DNA of 64,000 nucleotides from Nyssa sinensis (lineage: Eukaryota; Streptophyta; Magnoliopsida; Cornales; Nyssaceae). The notes below the pieces were generated by a model. That model saw only the letters and a list, made by a program, of their open reading frames with translations. It did not search any database and was not told the DNA's origin. Position numbers and translations under genes: made by a program. The stretch is taken from NCBI GenBank assembly GCA_008638375.1, contig CM018031.1, positions 4,054,562 through 4,118,561 on the forward strand, read 5' to 3'. Below are positions 25,899-42,849 of this stretch, in pieces. The first letter of the stretch is position 1, and each line of letters starts with the position of its first letter.

Positions 25899-26640
25899 GT
25901 ATAAACTTTTACAAGTCAAAGCAATTTTTACTAATACCACTGAGATTTTAAAATTTAAATTTTATAAAATTAATGTCAAATAATTGAGATAAAATTGTTG
26001 AGTTATTAATTGATAAACCAAGTGCAAAAACATATTTCATCAAAAAATTTCAGTTCAAATTTTTTTTTTAAAGCTTTCTCTAGCTCCAAATGAATAAAGA
26101 CGTTGACACAGAATTGATAACATTTTTATATTATTGATATAAACGATTTGTTTGAACTATATAAGCAAGAGCAATGTTAAGTTTCTGAAATATATATTTT
26201 TTTAAAATCAACTTCTCAAATATAATGAAGTGTTTATTTATTTTTATATAACTATTAGAAAAGAAAAATTAATTACTATATATAAATGTGTGCAGCTGCC
26301 ATAAAAAAAACTCTTACTTATTCTATTTAAGTAGAAAGTAGATATTTATATCACTTGTATAAAATCTTCATCTTGACAATATTATCCGATATATATAGAG
26401 GCGGCACAATTATAAAACTAATAAATCAATCATTTTTGGTCTCATTCAAACAGTAACAAATTATATATATATATATAATCAAATTAGTAATCTGAACTTA
26501 ATAAAAGACTAATTTTACAAAATGCTTCAAATTTTATGATATATATATAAAGTTAAATACTAACAACGAACCTCTGATCAAATGACATATGTCAAAAGAG
26601 AAATGAAGGTGATATGTGGGTAAGACTATGTATCAAAATC
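25571..26640. other. Gene-free AT-rich interval
   Basis: Nothing coding seen. Contains a (TC)n(TA)n compound microsatellite at 25859-25899 and shorter TA runs at 26462-26478 and 26540-26550. Confidence 0.7.
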
Positions 26641-26647
26641 ACACAAT

Positions 26648-26700
26648 CTAATTGGTCCAAGACATATCACCTTATCCAATTCTCACATCCCCCACCACCC
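26648..26700 (+). promoter_or_regulatory. psaD light-responsive promoter: CCAAT pair and I-box, no TATA box
   Basis: An inverted CCAAT (ATTGGTCC, near 26651), an I-box on the complement (GGATAAG, 26671-26677) and a direct CCAAT (26675-26679) sit about 145-170 bp upstream of the start codon. Between them and the ATG is a C/A-rich leader with no TATA motif. TATA-less, initiator-driven promoters are known for psaD genes and other photosynthesis genes. Confidence 0.55.
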
Positions 26701-26821
26701 ATCTAAAATCTCACAAACTCAGTCCACAATAACTCTCTCATCACATTGTTCATACTCTCGCAAACACAACCATAAACCATATCCACCATTGCTAACAATC
26801 TCATCTATCTCTGATCCATCC

Positions 26822-27459
26822 ATGGCCATGGCAACCCAAGCCTCCCTCTTCACTCCAACTCTCTCCTCCCTCAAACTCCGGCGACCGCCTCGTCGTACCA
26901 TGGAAACAATCATCACTTGTGTCATTCACTAGCCCCAAACCGCTCAAATCCATCGTGCCACCCCGGACCATCAAGGCGGCGGCGGCAGAGGGAAAGACCG
27001 AAGCACCCACAAAAGAGGCACCAGTTGGGTTCACCCCACCAGAATTGGACCCAAACACGCCCTCCCCAATTTTTGGCGGCAGCACTGGAGGGCTCTTGAG
27101 AAAAGCCCAAGTGGAAGAATTCTATGTGATCACCTGGGAGTCACCCCAAGAACAAATATTTGAAATGCCCACCGGTGGTGCCGCCATAATGAGGCAAGGT
27201 CCCAACTTGCTGAAATTGGCTAGGAAAGAGCAGTGTTTGGCACTTGGAACTAGATTAAGGTCCAAATACAAGATTAAGTACCAGTTTTATAGGGTATTCC
27301 CTAATGGGGAGGTTCAATATCTGCACCCCAAGGATGGGGTGTACCCAGAGAAGGTGAACCCAGGGCGTGAAGGGGTTGGGCTGAATATGAGATCTATTGG
27401 GAAGAATGCTGAGCCCCATTGAGGTCAAGTTCACTGGCAAGCAAGTGTATGATATTTGA
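26822..27459 (+). CDS. psaD: Photosystem I reaction centre subunit II (PsaD), intronless, two frame breaks
   Basis: Stromal PSI subunit that docks ferredoxin and stabilises PsaC (family knowledge). The start [12 protein letters not shown] is the typical PsaD transit peptide start. The mature part shows [77 protein letters not shown] and MRSIGKN, all family hallmarks. Two single-base insertions break the frame: an extra A in AAA at 26873-26875 (transit peptide) and an extra C in CCCC at 27414-27417. After the second, the expected tail IEVKFTGKQ continues in the next frame to a stop at 27457-27459. Without both, the frame is 636 nt (211 residues), the normal length. Read literally, no full-length PsaD could be made. 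psaD genes are usually intronless, as here. Confidence 0.97.
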
Positions 27460-28828
27460 GGTGTTTAGTTTGTGTTTTGATATATCTGTGTATGTGTGAT
27501 TATTTAGTGTTTTTCACTTCATTGTGCTTGTATTTCCTTTTCCATGAAGCTACTTTACAAACATATATATCATGGGTATATCTAATGTGTTGTGTTTGTT
27601 ATCAAGAGCCTATATAACCTGTACAGGCACTTCCACAAGTAGGCTAGGCATTATTCTACCTCACCCTTTTCCAAGTTTCCATTTTGTTCATGGAAGGCTT
27701 CATAGTTTGGCACCTTTTTGATTGTTTGGAAAAGCATTGTGAAGAAGTCCCTGTCATACTGGCCCATAATTCTCCTAAATCAGTCCTCAGATCATGAATC
27801 CAAATTTCTTTTAATTTTTTATGGTGTTTTTTTTGCATAAATAATGGATCTGTTATAGTTTTATTGTAATTTGCATAACATTTGAAGGTGAAAATCCATT
27901 ATACATATTCCATATAATTCATTTTTATATGTAGAAATTCACAAATGCCAAAATCAACCTTTTCTCCCTATTTTATTAATTTAGGAGGTAATTTAATCGG
28001 TAGTCTTAAAGTAATGTTATACGTATACTTGCAAAAAAAGTCACTGAATTTATTCATTAACAGACATAGATTATTATAATTCTTTTTTAAATCTAAATAA
28101 AAAAATCAAATTTATTTATTATTTATTATTAAATTTAAATATTTTTTTGATGCATCAGTAGATTGAACAAAAATAAGTTATTAGATAATTAAGTCATTGA
28201 ATTTTCGTAACATTTTGTAATACGTCAATAGTATAATATAATTTTCTTGAGAGGTCACCCAGTTGGTTAATTGATTTCCTCATCGTCTTACCCTCGAATT
28301 GAATAATTCTACATACTGATGCTGCAATATCTAGCTCGTTCAAGGAATTTAATCGTCGTTGTGAATGAATCTGAGAAGAAAAATTATTAAAATGCTACCA
28401 GGGGAGGGTTGCGGTGGTAACCTCTCCGATGGTTAAATTAAATAGTATTTTGTAGAAGGCTTGATATATTGATTTCAAATATGAGGTTCAATAATATTAT
28501 CTCAAGTAAAAAACAGATTCCCTTTTCATATATCTCTTTTTTGGTATTTATAAGATGGTGAAGCATTAAATTGATTGACAAGCGGTGAACGTCATTTCAT
28601 CTTGGTTTTTCACTTCATGGCTACCTTTACACGTGTAACTGTAAAAGGTCCCAAACCTGCACCGTCTTTTTGCAAGGGTTACGGCTCACCGCCTGTCAGG
28701 TTATAGTAGTGTCATCATGAGTACTTACGTCATTACTTCTTGTCAATAGTTGTCCTATCATTCCGAGGTCGGTATACGGAGGTTGATGTCGGTATACTCA
28801 TTTATCTTAGAACCTGAACAGAACCAAG
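27460..28828. other. psaD 3' flank and gene-free interval
   Basis: The psaD 3' UTR probably extends to about 27650. Beyond it no coding sequence was recognised; the sequence is AT-rich and unremarkable. Confidence 0.6.
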
Positions 28829-29110
28829 CTAGACACATGTCAGATCTTGATTAAGTAGAATGTTTTTTGACGTACCAGACACTATCCTAATGTCTCTGAT
28901 AAGCACATCCATGGCACATTGGATGCTTGGATTATGGGAGTTGTGCGCTGGGATAATGCTATTAGCATCAGATTCAATGAAAACTGTACCATGACCAAGA
29001 GAAAAACCCATGGATTAACAGGCTTCTCTAATGGCTCAAGCTGCCTAAACTATGGCTGATGAAGATGACACTTCCCCTTTCATGGCCTTGCCACAAATTA
29101 GACACCGACC
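28829..29110 (-). pseudogene. LINE RNase H fragment, degenerate
   Basis: The complement reads AIREAC, then SMGFSLGHGTVFIESDANSI, matching the RNase H core (xxAIREAxxxA...G...VxxESDA). Stop codons interrupt the upstream part. It runs opposite to the LINE fragment at 11690-11883 and represents a separate insertion. Confidence 0.65.
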
Positions 29111-29390
29111 ATGATTCTTTATTGTTAATGGCAGATCCAAAAATTTTGCATAAGAGGCGAAAATATATATAACAGTCGTTTAGTTCAAGTCAATTTTTTT
29201 TACATATTTCAATTTAAGTTAACAAATTTTTTATTCCAATTATTTGAAATCGATTATATAAATTTTATCTCACCATTTTATGTTATTTAAAACTATTTAT
29301 ATAATTATAACACACATTATCATATCATTTATATAATTTTTACAATCTTAGTGTCGCAATCTTATATCGTCAGCTACACTTGAAGCTTGA

Positions 29391-29474
29391 TGCTTTTGTC
29401 ATTGACACACCTATTGATTAATTAATTAATTATGCTTTTGTCATTGACACACCTTTTGATTAATTAATTAATTA
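29391..29474. repeat. Tandem repeat 2 x 42 bp
   Basis: TGCTTTTGTCATTGACACAC followed by a TTAATTAATTAATTA tail occurs at 29391 and 29433 with one mismatch seen. Confidence 0.9.
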
Positions 29475-30797
29475 CTTAAACTCATATAGATTTCATAACA
29501 AGAATGGGCTTGAGTTTATTATATTTGAATTAGTCTAGTACTAAATCAACCAAAATCCACTCCATCCCCATCACTACATGGCAACAAAGCGAATCATTTG
29601 AATGTAAAATTGTTGAGGTTGAAACGTAATGAAGCATCTCAGCTTAGAATACTATAATATATTATTGATGAATGAAGTTGAAATGTCTATTCTTTGCACA
29701 ACTAAATAAATTATAATAATACTTTTTGATGTAATCGAACCAGAATCATCACCAAATACTTAAAATAAAAATAATAATTTGCTTCTAAATAACATATATA
29801 AGATCAGCTTAACAAATGAAAGAGAAAGCCATCAACCTCACAGCCATCAAATGAAGATATTTTACAAGTCCTTTTCCTCTTATGTGTATAAAACTCCATG
29901 CTTTCTCGTTAAAACAATTATAACTGTTTCCAAATACTTAATCTAAAATTAAGATGCCAAGTTGGTGGTGACAGTGTTTTATCTTTTCTGATACCCACTT
30001 GGAGAACACAATAAAAAAATATGAATAAACCTGGACACGCGCTTATATATATATATATATATATTTGATGTGACTCAAATTGATTACACTAATGAGATTG
30101 GAACGTGTCAACAAAGTTCTCATAGTGACAATGCCGATGACACTCTCAACGAAAGAGACTGACATGAAATGAATTCCCTCCGGGTCTTGAATTAATGGAG
30201 AGTCAGATTGGCATCATGATAGGAACGGAATCTTTTAGGCTGGAGTACTTAGATTTTTACCAAGATTTTGTGGCAATCTCCTACTTGGTAACTAGTATAT
30301 TGATCTTATCAAATCAATTTGGCAATCCCCCTGATTTCACTCAATCGGGATTTTACTTGGTAGGATAATTATCATTCTATTAAAAGAGTGAAAGTATCCA
30401 CAAAAGCTGAATTACACTTTTTCAATTCTTTTTGATTTTTACCAAGCAATTTAGTTCATCTTTCCTTTCCTGAATTGATCGTTAAAGTAACTGTGTCAAC
30501 CGATACTTTGTTGGTGTCTGCTGGGGCCCTAATATTTTCCTTTGATGTGTTTTTTAAAAATCAAGGAGAGATTTCAACAGTCATATCTTTAACGAGTTTT
30601 TGCCACACTTATCTGTAGAACATTATTTTATAAAATAGAGGTAAAGACTTTATTTATGTGTACAGACCATTCTTATACATAAAAAAGCATTTGCATTGAT
30701 CAGGATTTACATGATTTAGATGACTGATGATATGCACAGTTGTACACAAATGGGACTGAACCAAACACGGGAAGGTTAATACCGGGCTTGAAGTCAA
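29475..30797. other. Gene-free interval before the HAD-like gene's 3' end
   Basis: No coding sequence recognised. A (TA)n run lies at about 30045-30064. The minus-strand gene's 3' UTR presumably occupies the stretch just below 30798. Confidence 0.6.
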
Positions 30798-32710
30798 TTA
30801 AGCCCCGACTGGTGTTGCTGTGAGAATTGAATCCATTTGGCTGCTTGTCCTGCTGATACCTTGATCGTTGCCATCCGCTATGCTTAACCATATTTCTGGA
30901 ATCAATTGGGCCAGGTTATGGACTGTCTCTAGTGCATAATCAGCTTCTTTGGTCTTCACTGTTTTCCCAACCTGTAACAGATGCAAATCAATAATCCCAA
31001 ATGAATTTCTTATAAAAAAAAATTAGGCTAATTACATTACAGTAACTTCTATTGTATTTTTTTTATAATTTTTTAAATTACATTAATTTTCTATCTATTA
31101 TATTATATTAAAATATACAAATTTTTTATTTCATCTAAAATTTGACATTATCAGTATTAAAATTTTAACTAAATTTTTATATAATTAAAATAATATTATA
31201 TTAATCTTTCTTATTTTTTCATAAATTATAAAAATAGTAACTATAATTATTAAATATTAATATTATTATTTATAAAAAATAAAATAATAAATTCATCATT
31301 TCTATTAATATCCCAACCGACCGCTCGAAAAAGAAGGTCGGTTAAATATTAAGAGTACATGAAAATATCGATGCGAATGTAATTATTTACAAAAAAATTA
31401 AAATTAAAAGGATATATTATTATAGAATGCTTGATATTTTTCTAAATTGGGTCCCATTAGAATATACGTGGCACACTGTAAACCAGAGAGGCCACAGCCT
31501 GGAAAGCGGAAACAACAAAAAACACGTGGACTTACCAAAACAGTTTCGGAGCCCCAAAGCTTTACCAGCAGCGACATTCCGCACACTGTCATCAAGAAAC
31601 AACTGCAAAGATAAAACAAAACACATCGTTCAATCAACACCGTTGATTAATGTCACAATCATCATTTGAAAATCACAGGTGAGGAGATTATAAAATGTTT
31701 CCCGGCATACCGTACGACGAGGATTAACCTCCGCGGCTTCGACTAGCAGTCTTCATGGCGTCCAATGAGGGTTTTAAAACAACGGGAAATTCATCAGGAC
31801 GAGTCGATTTCGAGAGGTTTGGATTCATAGTTTCGAAGCAAATGATCTGTTCAAAACAATCTCTGATTCCAAGACGATCCAATGCTTTCACAGCATGGTT
31901 TCTATCCGAATTCGTAAAAATCTGAAAAAAGTAACATGTAATCGAATCAGTATATTTTTTGCAGTTATATAAATGTGTGTGGATAGGTACATATACGCAC
32001 TAATGCACATGTCTATATATAACTTACAATTTTTCTTTGATTGATGCTGCACAAGAGGTTTCGTAGTTGAACGTCCGGTTTGATAGAATCGTACGGCAGT
32101 CTTCCAGTGCACGAAACTGTTGAGCAACAGAAATATTAATTTAAATTAATTAAGTTTATTATCTTGACTTTTCTAATCAAAATCAAACGATTCAAGTTGT
32201 AAAAATTGCTTAATTTTGATCACCTGTGATAATCGTCAGCATCGATATCATAGCCTAATGCCTACAGAAAAACATAGCGAAACAAACAGAGATTACTAAT
32301 TGAAGCAATGAGGGAAAGCAGGATTAGTGATTAAGGGCTCAAAGCAGTGTATTTACTCGCAAACCGGCGAGAGAACTTCCGTAAGTTTTGAAGAGCTCAA
32401 CGCGAAGACTCGAAGCTTTCGTCTCAGCGAAACCGCATTTCTGAATAAGAAAATCTGTAAATAGCAAGATTTTGTAGTTAGTATATAACTGAACTTCAAG
32501 GACTTGAAATTTTGGAGTTTGTAACGTTTTTGACAAATTCGAAATCAAAATTTCAAACCATCAATATTTCGTTTGGTAGCTTCGCCAATTCCTGTCGTCG
32601 AAGAGTACAGAGTGTCATCCAAATCTGAAAGGAACAAATCAGAATCATCAGAGATATAAATATATAAATTGTATTCGATACAAAATATATGTGCGTGTAT
32701 ATGTTGTATG

Positions 32711-32752
<42 letters not shown>

Positions 32753-32816
32753 TACCGAAAATCAGGCAATCGAAGGGAGAAGTGGAGTCTCGAACAGATT
32801 TGCTGCAAAAATCCAT
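30798..32816 (-). CDS. HAD-superfamily pyrimidine 5'-nucleotidase-like protein (SDT1-like), 8 exons, three frame breaks
   Basis: Plant member of the yeast SDT1/PHM8-type HAD phosphatases; nucleoside-monophosphate phosphatase activity is inferred from the family. Exons on the complement: 32816-32756, 32624-32559, 32454-32357, 32261-32224, 32116-32028, 31921-31711, 31602-31536, 30971-30798, about 266 residues. Motif I is DLDDTLY (Asp21, Asp23) and motif II is IFTNSDRNHA (Thr120). Motif IV is LFLDDSVRN (Asp191, Asp192). Frame breaks: an extra base at about 32106 inside FVHGRLPY, one at 31744-31745 inside AMKTAVEA, and an extra A (TTT at 31544-31546 on the plus strand) inside LRTVLVGK. Each is flanked by conserved sequence in both frames. 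Removing all three gives 801 nt and restores the phase at every junction. No signal or transit peptide is evident. Intron 1 carries a long GA tract. Confidence 0.93.
32713..32749. repeat. (GA)18 microsatellite in intron 1 of the HAD-like gene
   Basis: An uninterrupted GA run a few bases inside the exon 1 donor, i.e. a pyrimidine tract on the transcribed strand. Confidence 0.95.
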
Positions 32817-34862
32817 GGCTGACGAAGAAACTGAATTTGAATGCAAATGAGAGCTGCTTGGAGGCTTTTATCAGATGATATATTGAAAATTGAATGAATG
32901 GAAATGGAGGACGAACTCGTAGATCGGAGGAGAGCTATTTATAGAAAAAGAGAACACCAGCAGCAGAGAGATACGACAAAATGAAACCATCGAAGATTTG
33001 AAAGCGAGTTGGAAACCGAGTAGACGCGGACCCACACGCATGTCCGAAAACAAAGGAAGCATCTAAAAGATGACGAAAATACCCCTACTCTCAAAACTTA
33101 GACTTAGTTTTTCTACTTCAAAAATAACTTTTTAATTTCAAAATACAAAATATGTGTTAGAGAAGTTATTTATTTTAAATTTTTTTAATTTTTTAAAATT
33201 TAGATTATTATATTTAAATATATGTTTATAAGTTTTAATAAATTAATTACAAAATTTTTAAAAATATATTTAAAAAAATTATATCTGAATCACTATCCAA
33301 GCGTAGCTTATACTCGCTTGAATAAGTTAAAAAAAATATAATTTTAAGTTGTAATTTAAATAGGTAATTTAAGTTCACTTATTTAGTACTTGGATGAATG
33401 TATTTGATAAGTATGTTTGGATAAATTTTTAATAAGTATTACTATATTATTTTTTAAAAAAGTTTTATTGACACTATTTTTTTAAAAAGTATATTTTGAG
33501 TTAAATTCCATATCCATTAAATGCTGGTTAATAAATCGAATCAAATACATAACAGATTAAAAAAACTTATTTTAAATTTTAAAAAATTATTAAGTGCGGA
33601 TTATAAGTTTAACCAAATATACCCATGATATTTTTAGCAAGATTTAAATTAAACATTTTTTAAAAATATATAGATTTTTGGTTAATGAATTTTTTTTTTT
33701 ATTTTAAGCTCAGCTAATTGAGAGCGTTCAAGATATTAAATTCCTACTAACCTCTTTAACTTCTTGCATAAAACTTGAATCTGATTTTTTTTTTATGCAA
33801 AAATAAACAAGTTATATTATTGAACTACTCCAATTTCGACTTTTATTAATAAAATGTACTATTATTATTAATAGATATGACATGAGAAAAATCACAATTA
33901 TAATATTATGATTTCAAAAAATTGTCATAAAAAACCAAAACAAGTAAAATTACAAATTTGGACTCGTACGAATATACAGCAGAGTTCGTTAAATTTTGAC
34001 GACGAAAAATTTAAGAGAATTAAAATATTATTTCTTTATATATGTATATATGTATAATGAGGACCGATTAATTTTGTGTATATATGTGAATAAAGAGATG
34101 ATGTATTAATTTTCTATGATGGTCTCAAAACTCTTATTTCAAAATATTAATAGATAAAATAATAGTTTATGGTATTAGTCATGATTCATATCAGTTTTGT
34201 TGAATTTGGTTATTAGTAGAAGATGTCTGCACATTAACATAATTTAAATTCTCACTCTCTTTCTTGATTGGAAAATGACATCATATTAGAATAAGAAAAA
34301 GTATAGAAATCTAGGAGCCCTCGCAAAACAAGGGGCTCACCCACCCGAGGAGGCATACCTATTAATCAAAACTATTGAAAGGGAGGGTTAGGCATACCTA
34401 TCAGACATAAGACTACAAACAATGGACAGATAGAATATATAAAGTTTGGGAGACTGTTGGATCAAGTGAGGGGGTACTAAAGTAATTTTAATACTTGAAA
34501 GCATTTCATTTTCAGATCATATTTTTCTAAGAAAGTTCGAAAGTTGCAGGGCACATGGAAGGCGTGGTTAGATTTTAAATACATGAGAAACGCGACGCCC
34601 TAGACTAAATAAGACTAATTAAGTCACGCCCATTAATTAAACAAAGAAATGATAATTAAGAATGCCAAATGATAATTTTCTCATTAAGGGCACTATTAAG
34701 AGTTAGATAATCTTAGAATCATAGGTCTAATGAAAATATAGAATAATAACTTGAAAAAATATATATCAAATTATATATTAAAATATTCAGTAAAAATACA
34801 AAATAATATATTGAAAGAATATGATTGAAGTAAGGAGAAAAAAATGATACCAAAAAAATGAT
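32817..34862. other. HAD-like gene upstream region and gene-free interval
   Basis: Promoter and 5' UTR of the minus-strand gene should lie at 32817-33060. From about 33097 to 33310 there is a diverged relative of the MITE at 37604-37813 (shared TAAATTAATTACAAAATTTT and CTGAATCAC blocks). The remainder is AT-rich without coding signals. Confidence 0.6.
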
Positions 34863-34870
34863 GTCTCTAC

Positions 34871-35259
34871 TAGGACTGTAAACGGATCGGATTCAGACCG
34901 GATTAGAGTCGATCTGAATCCGATTCGATTCATTAATCCAACGGATCAGGCGAATGTTAATCCGTATCCGAATCCGTTAATAACCGGATATTTGATTCGT
35001 TAATCCGGTCCGATCCCTTTAAAATTATAATATATATATATATATTATAATTAATATATTATTAATAAAAATTAATATATTATATATATATATATAAACG
35101 GATCGGATCAGCCTATATCATATCCGGTCCGTTTATATTTGGGATAATCGGATTCGGATCGAATTGAGTCACGGATCACTATTTCTAAAAACATATCAGG
35201 ACTTAACGAATCGAATTTCGGATTGGATCGGATCAAGATTCGATCCATTGACAGCTCTA
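34871..35259. mobile_element. hAT-type MITE, 389 bp, with 8-bp target duplication
   Basis: Left terminus TAGGACTGTAAACGGATCGG and right terminus TAGAGCTGTCAATGGATCGA (complement) form imperfect inverted repeats of the hAT kind. The 8-bp duplication GTCTCTAC flanks it exactly at 34863-34870 and 35260-35267. Internally, CGGATC/GGATCGGAT subterminal motifs repeat many times around an AT-rich core containing TA runs. It encodes no transposase. Confidence 0.88.
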
Positions 35260-35845
35260 GTCTCTACCCAGTGGTTTTCTTATTAGGGGCATGGGAAAGA
35301 CATTAGCTGGTTGCAACGTTACGACAATTTATAAGTTAGTCATAAAAAAATTACTTTATTTTTTTTTATTTAAATAAAATTACAAATTAAGATTCAATTT
35401 TATTTTATAGATTTAGCAAAAAATATGAAAAAGATAATAAAAAGTAGTTTTCTAATTTAATTTGAGTAAAAGAAAAATATGAGAAAAAAGGTTCTTTCTG
35501 TCATTTTAATTTTTTCTCGCCAAAACACCAATTCAATCGAGACTCTTATTTGTTGATAGAGATAAGATTCAAATAATAAAATAATTATAATAATATAAAT
35601 TTTTAAAAAATTTAATGAATAAAAGTCTTGTTAGTATATACACATAACTTCTTAATAATATTGCCTACTTTTGATTTGTGCTCTTGAAAGATAACATAGA
35701 AACTTAAAAAGGATGAATGTTACAAAATTTTTATTTTAAATAATATGATAATTATAGAATAAAATATTATTACAACATAGTAATTATATAATTTAATGAA
35801 TTATCAATATTCCAGTCTTCACATTATTTTGAGAGGTAAAATTTG

Positions 35846-35847
<2 letters not shown>

Positions 35848-35892
<45 letters not shown>
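35848..35892. repeat. (TA)n(CA)n microsatellite
   Basis: TA run followed directly by a CA run. A similar compound (GT)n(GA)n(TA)n tract is at 36268-36316. Confidence 0.9.
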
Positions 35893-35898
<6 letters not shown>

Positions 35899-37008
35899 AT
35901 GGGCCCTATGTAGGGTATTGACTTTAATGACTTCTAACATGATAAACATGAGTGGTTAGGAAAAGATCAGCCGTTGTTTGGTGGTGATAAGGGGTGGATA
36001 CCCACCATAAGACATGATACAACACAATGACACCTCACTATTGGATATAGATCTTATCTTTGATTATTTTTTTGGAACGATGGTTTTTTATATATGATGC
36101 CTATCATCACTAGCATACACGAAAAGAACAATGAAAACAATAAACACCACTCCACCTAAAGATGGGTGTTTTGTGAAGAGGTGGCATGACTTTGTATAGG
36201 CCAACAAAATATTTATGTCCTCGTCATCTTCCACCATTTTAAAGTGCTTGTAAGATGTGTTGTCACTGTGTGTGTGTGTGTGAGAGAGAGAGAGAGCATA
36301 TATATATATATATATAACTTGGTTATATATATTTCTATGAAGGGAGAGTTTTGTTATTAAAAAAATAAATAAATGTAAAAATTATTTATATTTAGTTAAA
36401 TAAAGTAGATAATGTCAATATAATTTTAAAAAATTTAAATATAGTTAATATAATTATCACAAACAAAATTTAGAAGAAATTTTATCCAATAAAAAATTAT
36501 GCATATAAAGTTTCTTTTTTTTTTTTTAACGGGTTTCGATAATGGAGCCGTGGGTTTCAAACAATTGTAATAGACTTTTTTCTTAGCCCTATGCAAGTCT
36601 AACAAAAAACGGTCCGATGATCACTCAGATTTAAATATTGTTATACAATTCATTAAATCTCACATAGAAATAAAATTCATTTGTCACATATTGAGACGGC
36701 TACACCAGACTTATTGAGAGTCTTAGACTTATTTCCTAGTCCCACACCATGCTTTCATTGTGTCACTATGATAAATGAACAATAAATATTTTCCTTTATT
36801 TTTATTTCTTTTAGCAATCCTAAGAAAGGAAATTTATTGCATTTATGGTATAATTATTGTAGATATGTGAAAGAGTAAAAGCACTGAAAAGAAAATGAAC
36901 TAATACTCTTTTCAATACCCTTTTTAAAGTCTAATAAAGCTAGTGTTCGTTACGAGTTTTAGGATAAATTATTTAGTGAGATTAGTACTTTACATCATTA
37001 TTCATTGT

Positions 37009-37528
37009 TAGAGATGACAATTTGTCCCATCCTGTTGGGGACTCATCCCGTCCCTAATAGGGCGAATATGGCGTGCTCATAAACGAGGTCGGGGTAGGAT
37101 CGGAGTATAGCTTTTCAAATTCCGTCGGGTTCGGGTATGGTCACCCCGCCCCAACCCCGTTTATATATTAAGTTTTTTATTTTTTAATTTTTATTTTTAT
37201 GTACACTGTATTTACTAAGAAATAACATTATATAAAATTAGTTTTAAGATTTTTCATATTACACTCATATATATTTTTGTATTAGTTATTTTGGCAAAAA
37301 AAAAAAAAAATTACTTATCAAAATAAAACTTTTAACTTACTTAAAAATTATATATATCAGGGTTCGGGGCTCGGGCAGGGTGAAGTTGAGGAATATAAAT
37401 GGGGTTAGAGTCGGAGTCGGGATAAACCTCTAAACAGGGCGGGGCGGGGTCGGAGGTGAAAAATATAAACGGGTCGAAATTGGAGAAGGGTCACCCCACG
37501 TTCCAAACCCGTTCCGTTATCATTCCTA
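37009..37528. mobile_element. hAT-type MITE, 520 bp, with 8-bp target duplication
   Basis: Left terminus TAGAGATGACAA, right terminus TAGGAATGATAA (complement). The 8-bp duplication TTCATTGT is perfect at 37001-37008 and 37529-37536. Both ends carry GC-rich subterminal blocks (CCCGTCCC, GGGCGGGGCGGGG) around a T/A-rich core. It is full length, whereas the copy near 10110-10440 lacks the left GC-rich end. Confidence 0.88.
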
Positions 37529-37603
37529 TTCATTGTCCTCACACAATTTAACATTTTCCTACTTTGAAGGAGAAGTTGCTTTTGAAAATAACAGAAAGTT
37601 TAA

Positions 37604-37813
37604 GGCTCTGTTTGTTTTTGTTTTCAAAAACTGTTTTTTAATTTTAAAATGCGGAATACGCACTTCAAAATATATATTTTTTGATTTTTTAAAATTTAAA
37701 TTATCATATCCAAATATATTTTTACAATTTTTAAAAAATTAATTACAAAATTTTGAATATATTTAAAAAAAAATTTAAAAATTGTTTCTGAATCACAATC
37801 CAAACTGGAGCCT
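37604..37813. mobile_element. Tourist-like MITE, ~210 bp
   Basis: Left end GGCTCTGTTTG and complement of right end GGCTCCAGTTTG, flanked by TAA at 37601-37603 and 37814-37816. The AT-rich interior shares several blocks with about 33097-33310. Confidence 0.65.
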
Positions 37814-38102
37814 TAAAATTTTGTAAAAATCCGTTAGTAGGTATCGCATAATGACGTGAAATGACCGACGTATAGAATAACTTTTTTGGTTTTGGATGCA
37901 AATAATATGGTTCATTAAACATCTTTTCAAACAAAAATCCATTACCATATATCATTCCTTTCAAATAACTACATAAGCCAAAAGAAACAAAGTTGAGGGA
38001 AAGAAAAGAAGAAAATTAAGGACATTATGAAACTGATAATTAAAACCATATATAAAGTGCAACACTGCTTATAATTTGCAGTCTTGTCTGTCTCTGTGCT
38101 TC

Positions 38103-42772
<4,670 letters not shown>

Positions 42773-42816
42773 TTTCCTACAGCTCAGTATGCCTGATGGA
42801 ACACTATAGAAATCAC

Positions 42817-42849
<33 letters not shown>

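Noticed and set aside
26919..27422. psaD as a shorter protein starting [10 protein letters not shown]
   Set aside because: The true transit peptide start MAMATQAS is at 26822 in the neighbouring frame, separated only by one extra base; the shorter frame also ends wrongly at a second extra base.
34290..34440. Possible LINE untranslated fragment (ACAAGGGGCTCACCC), with a similar purine-rich/CCCACAAGGGG patch at 42300-42400
   Set aside because: The likeness is only in short words and composition; no coding relic or element boundary could be shown.
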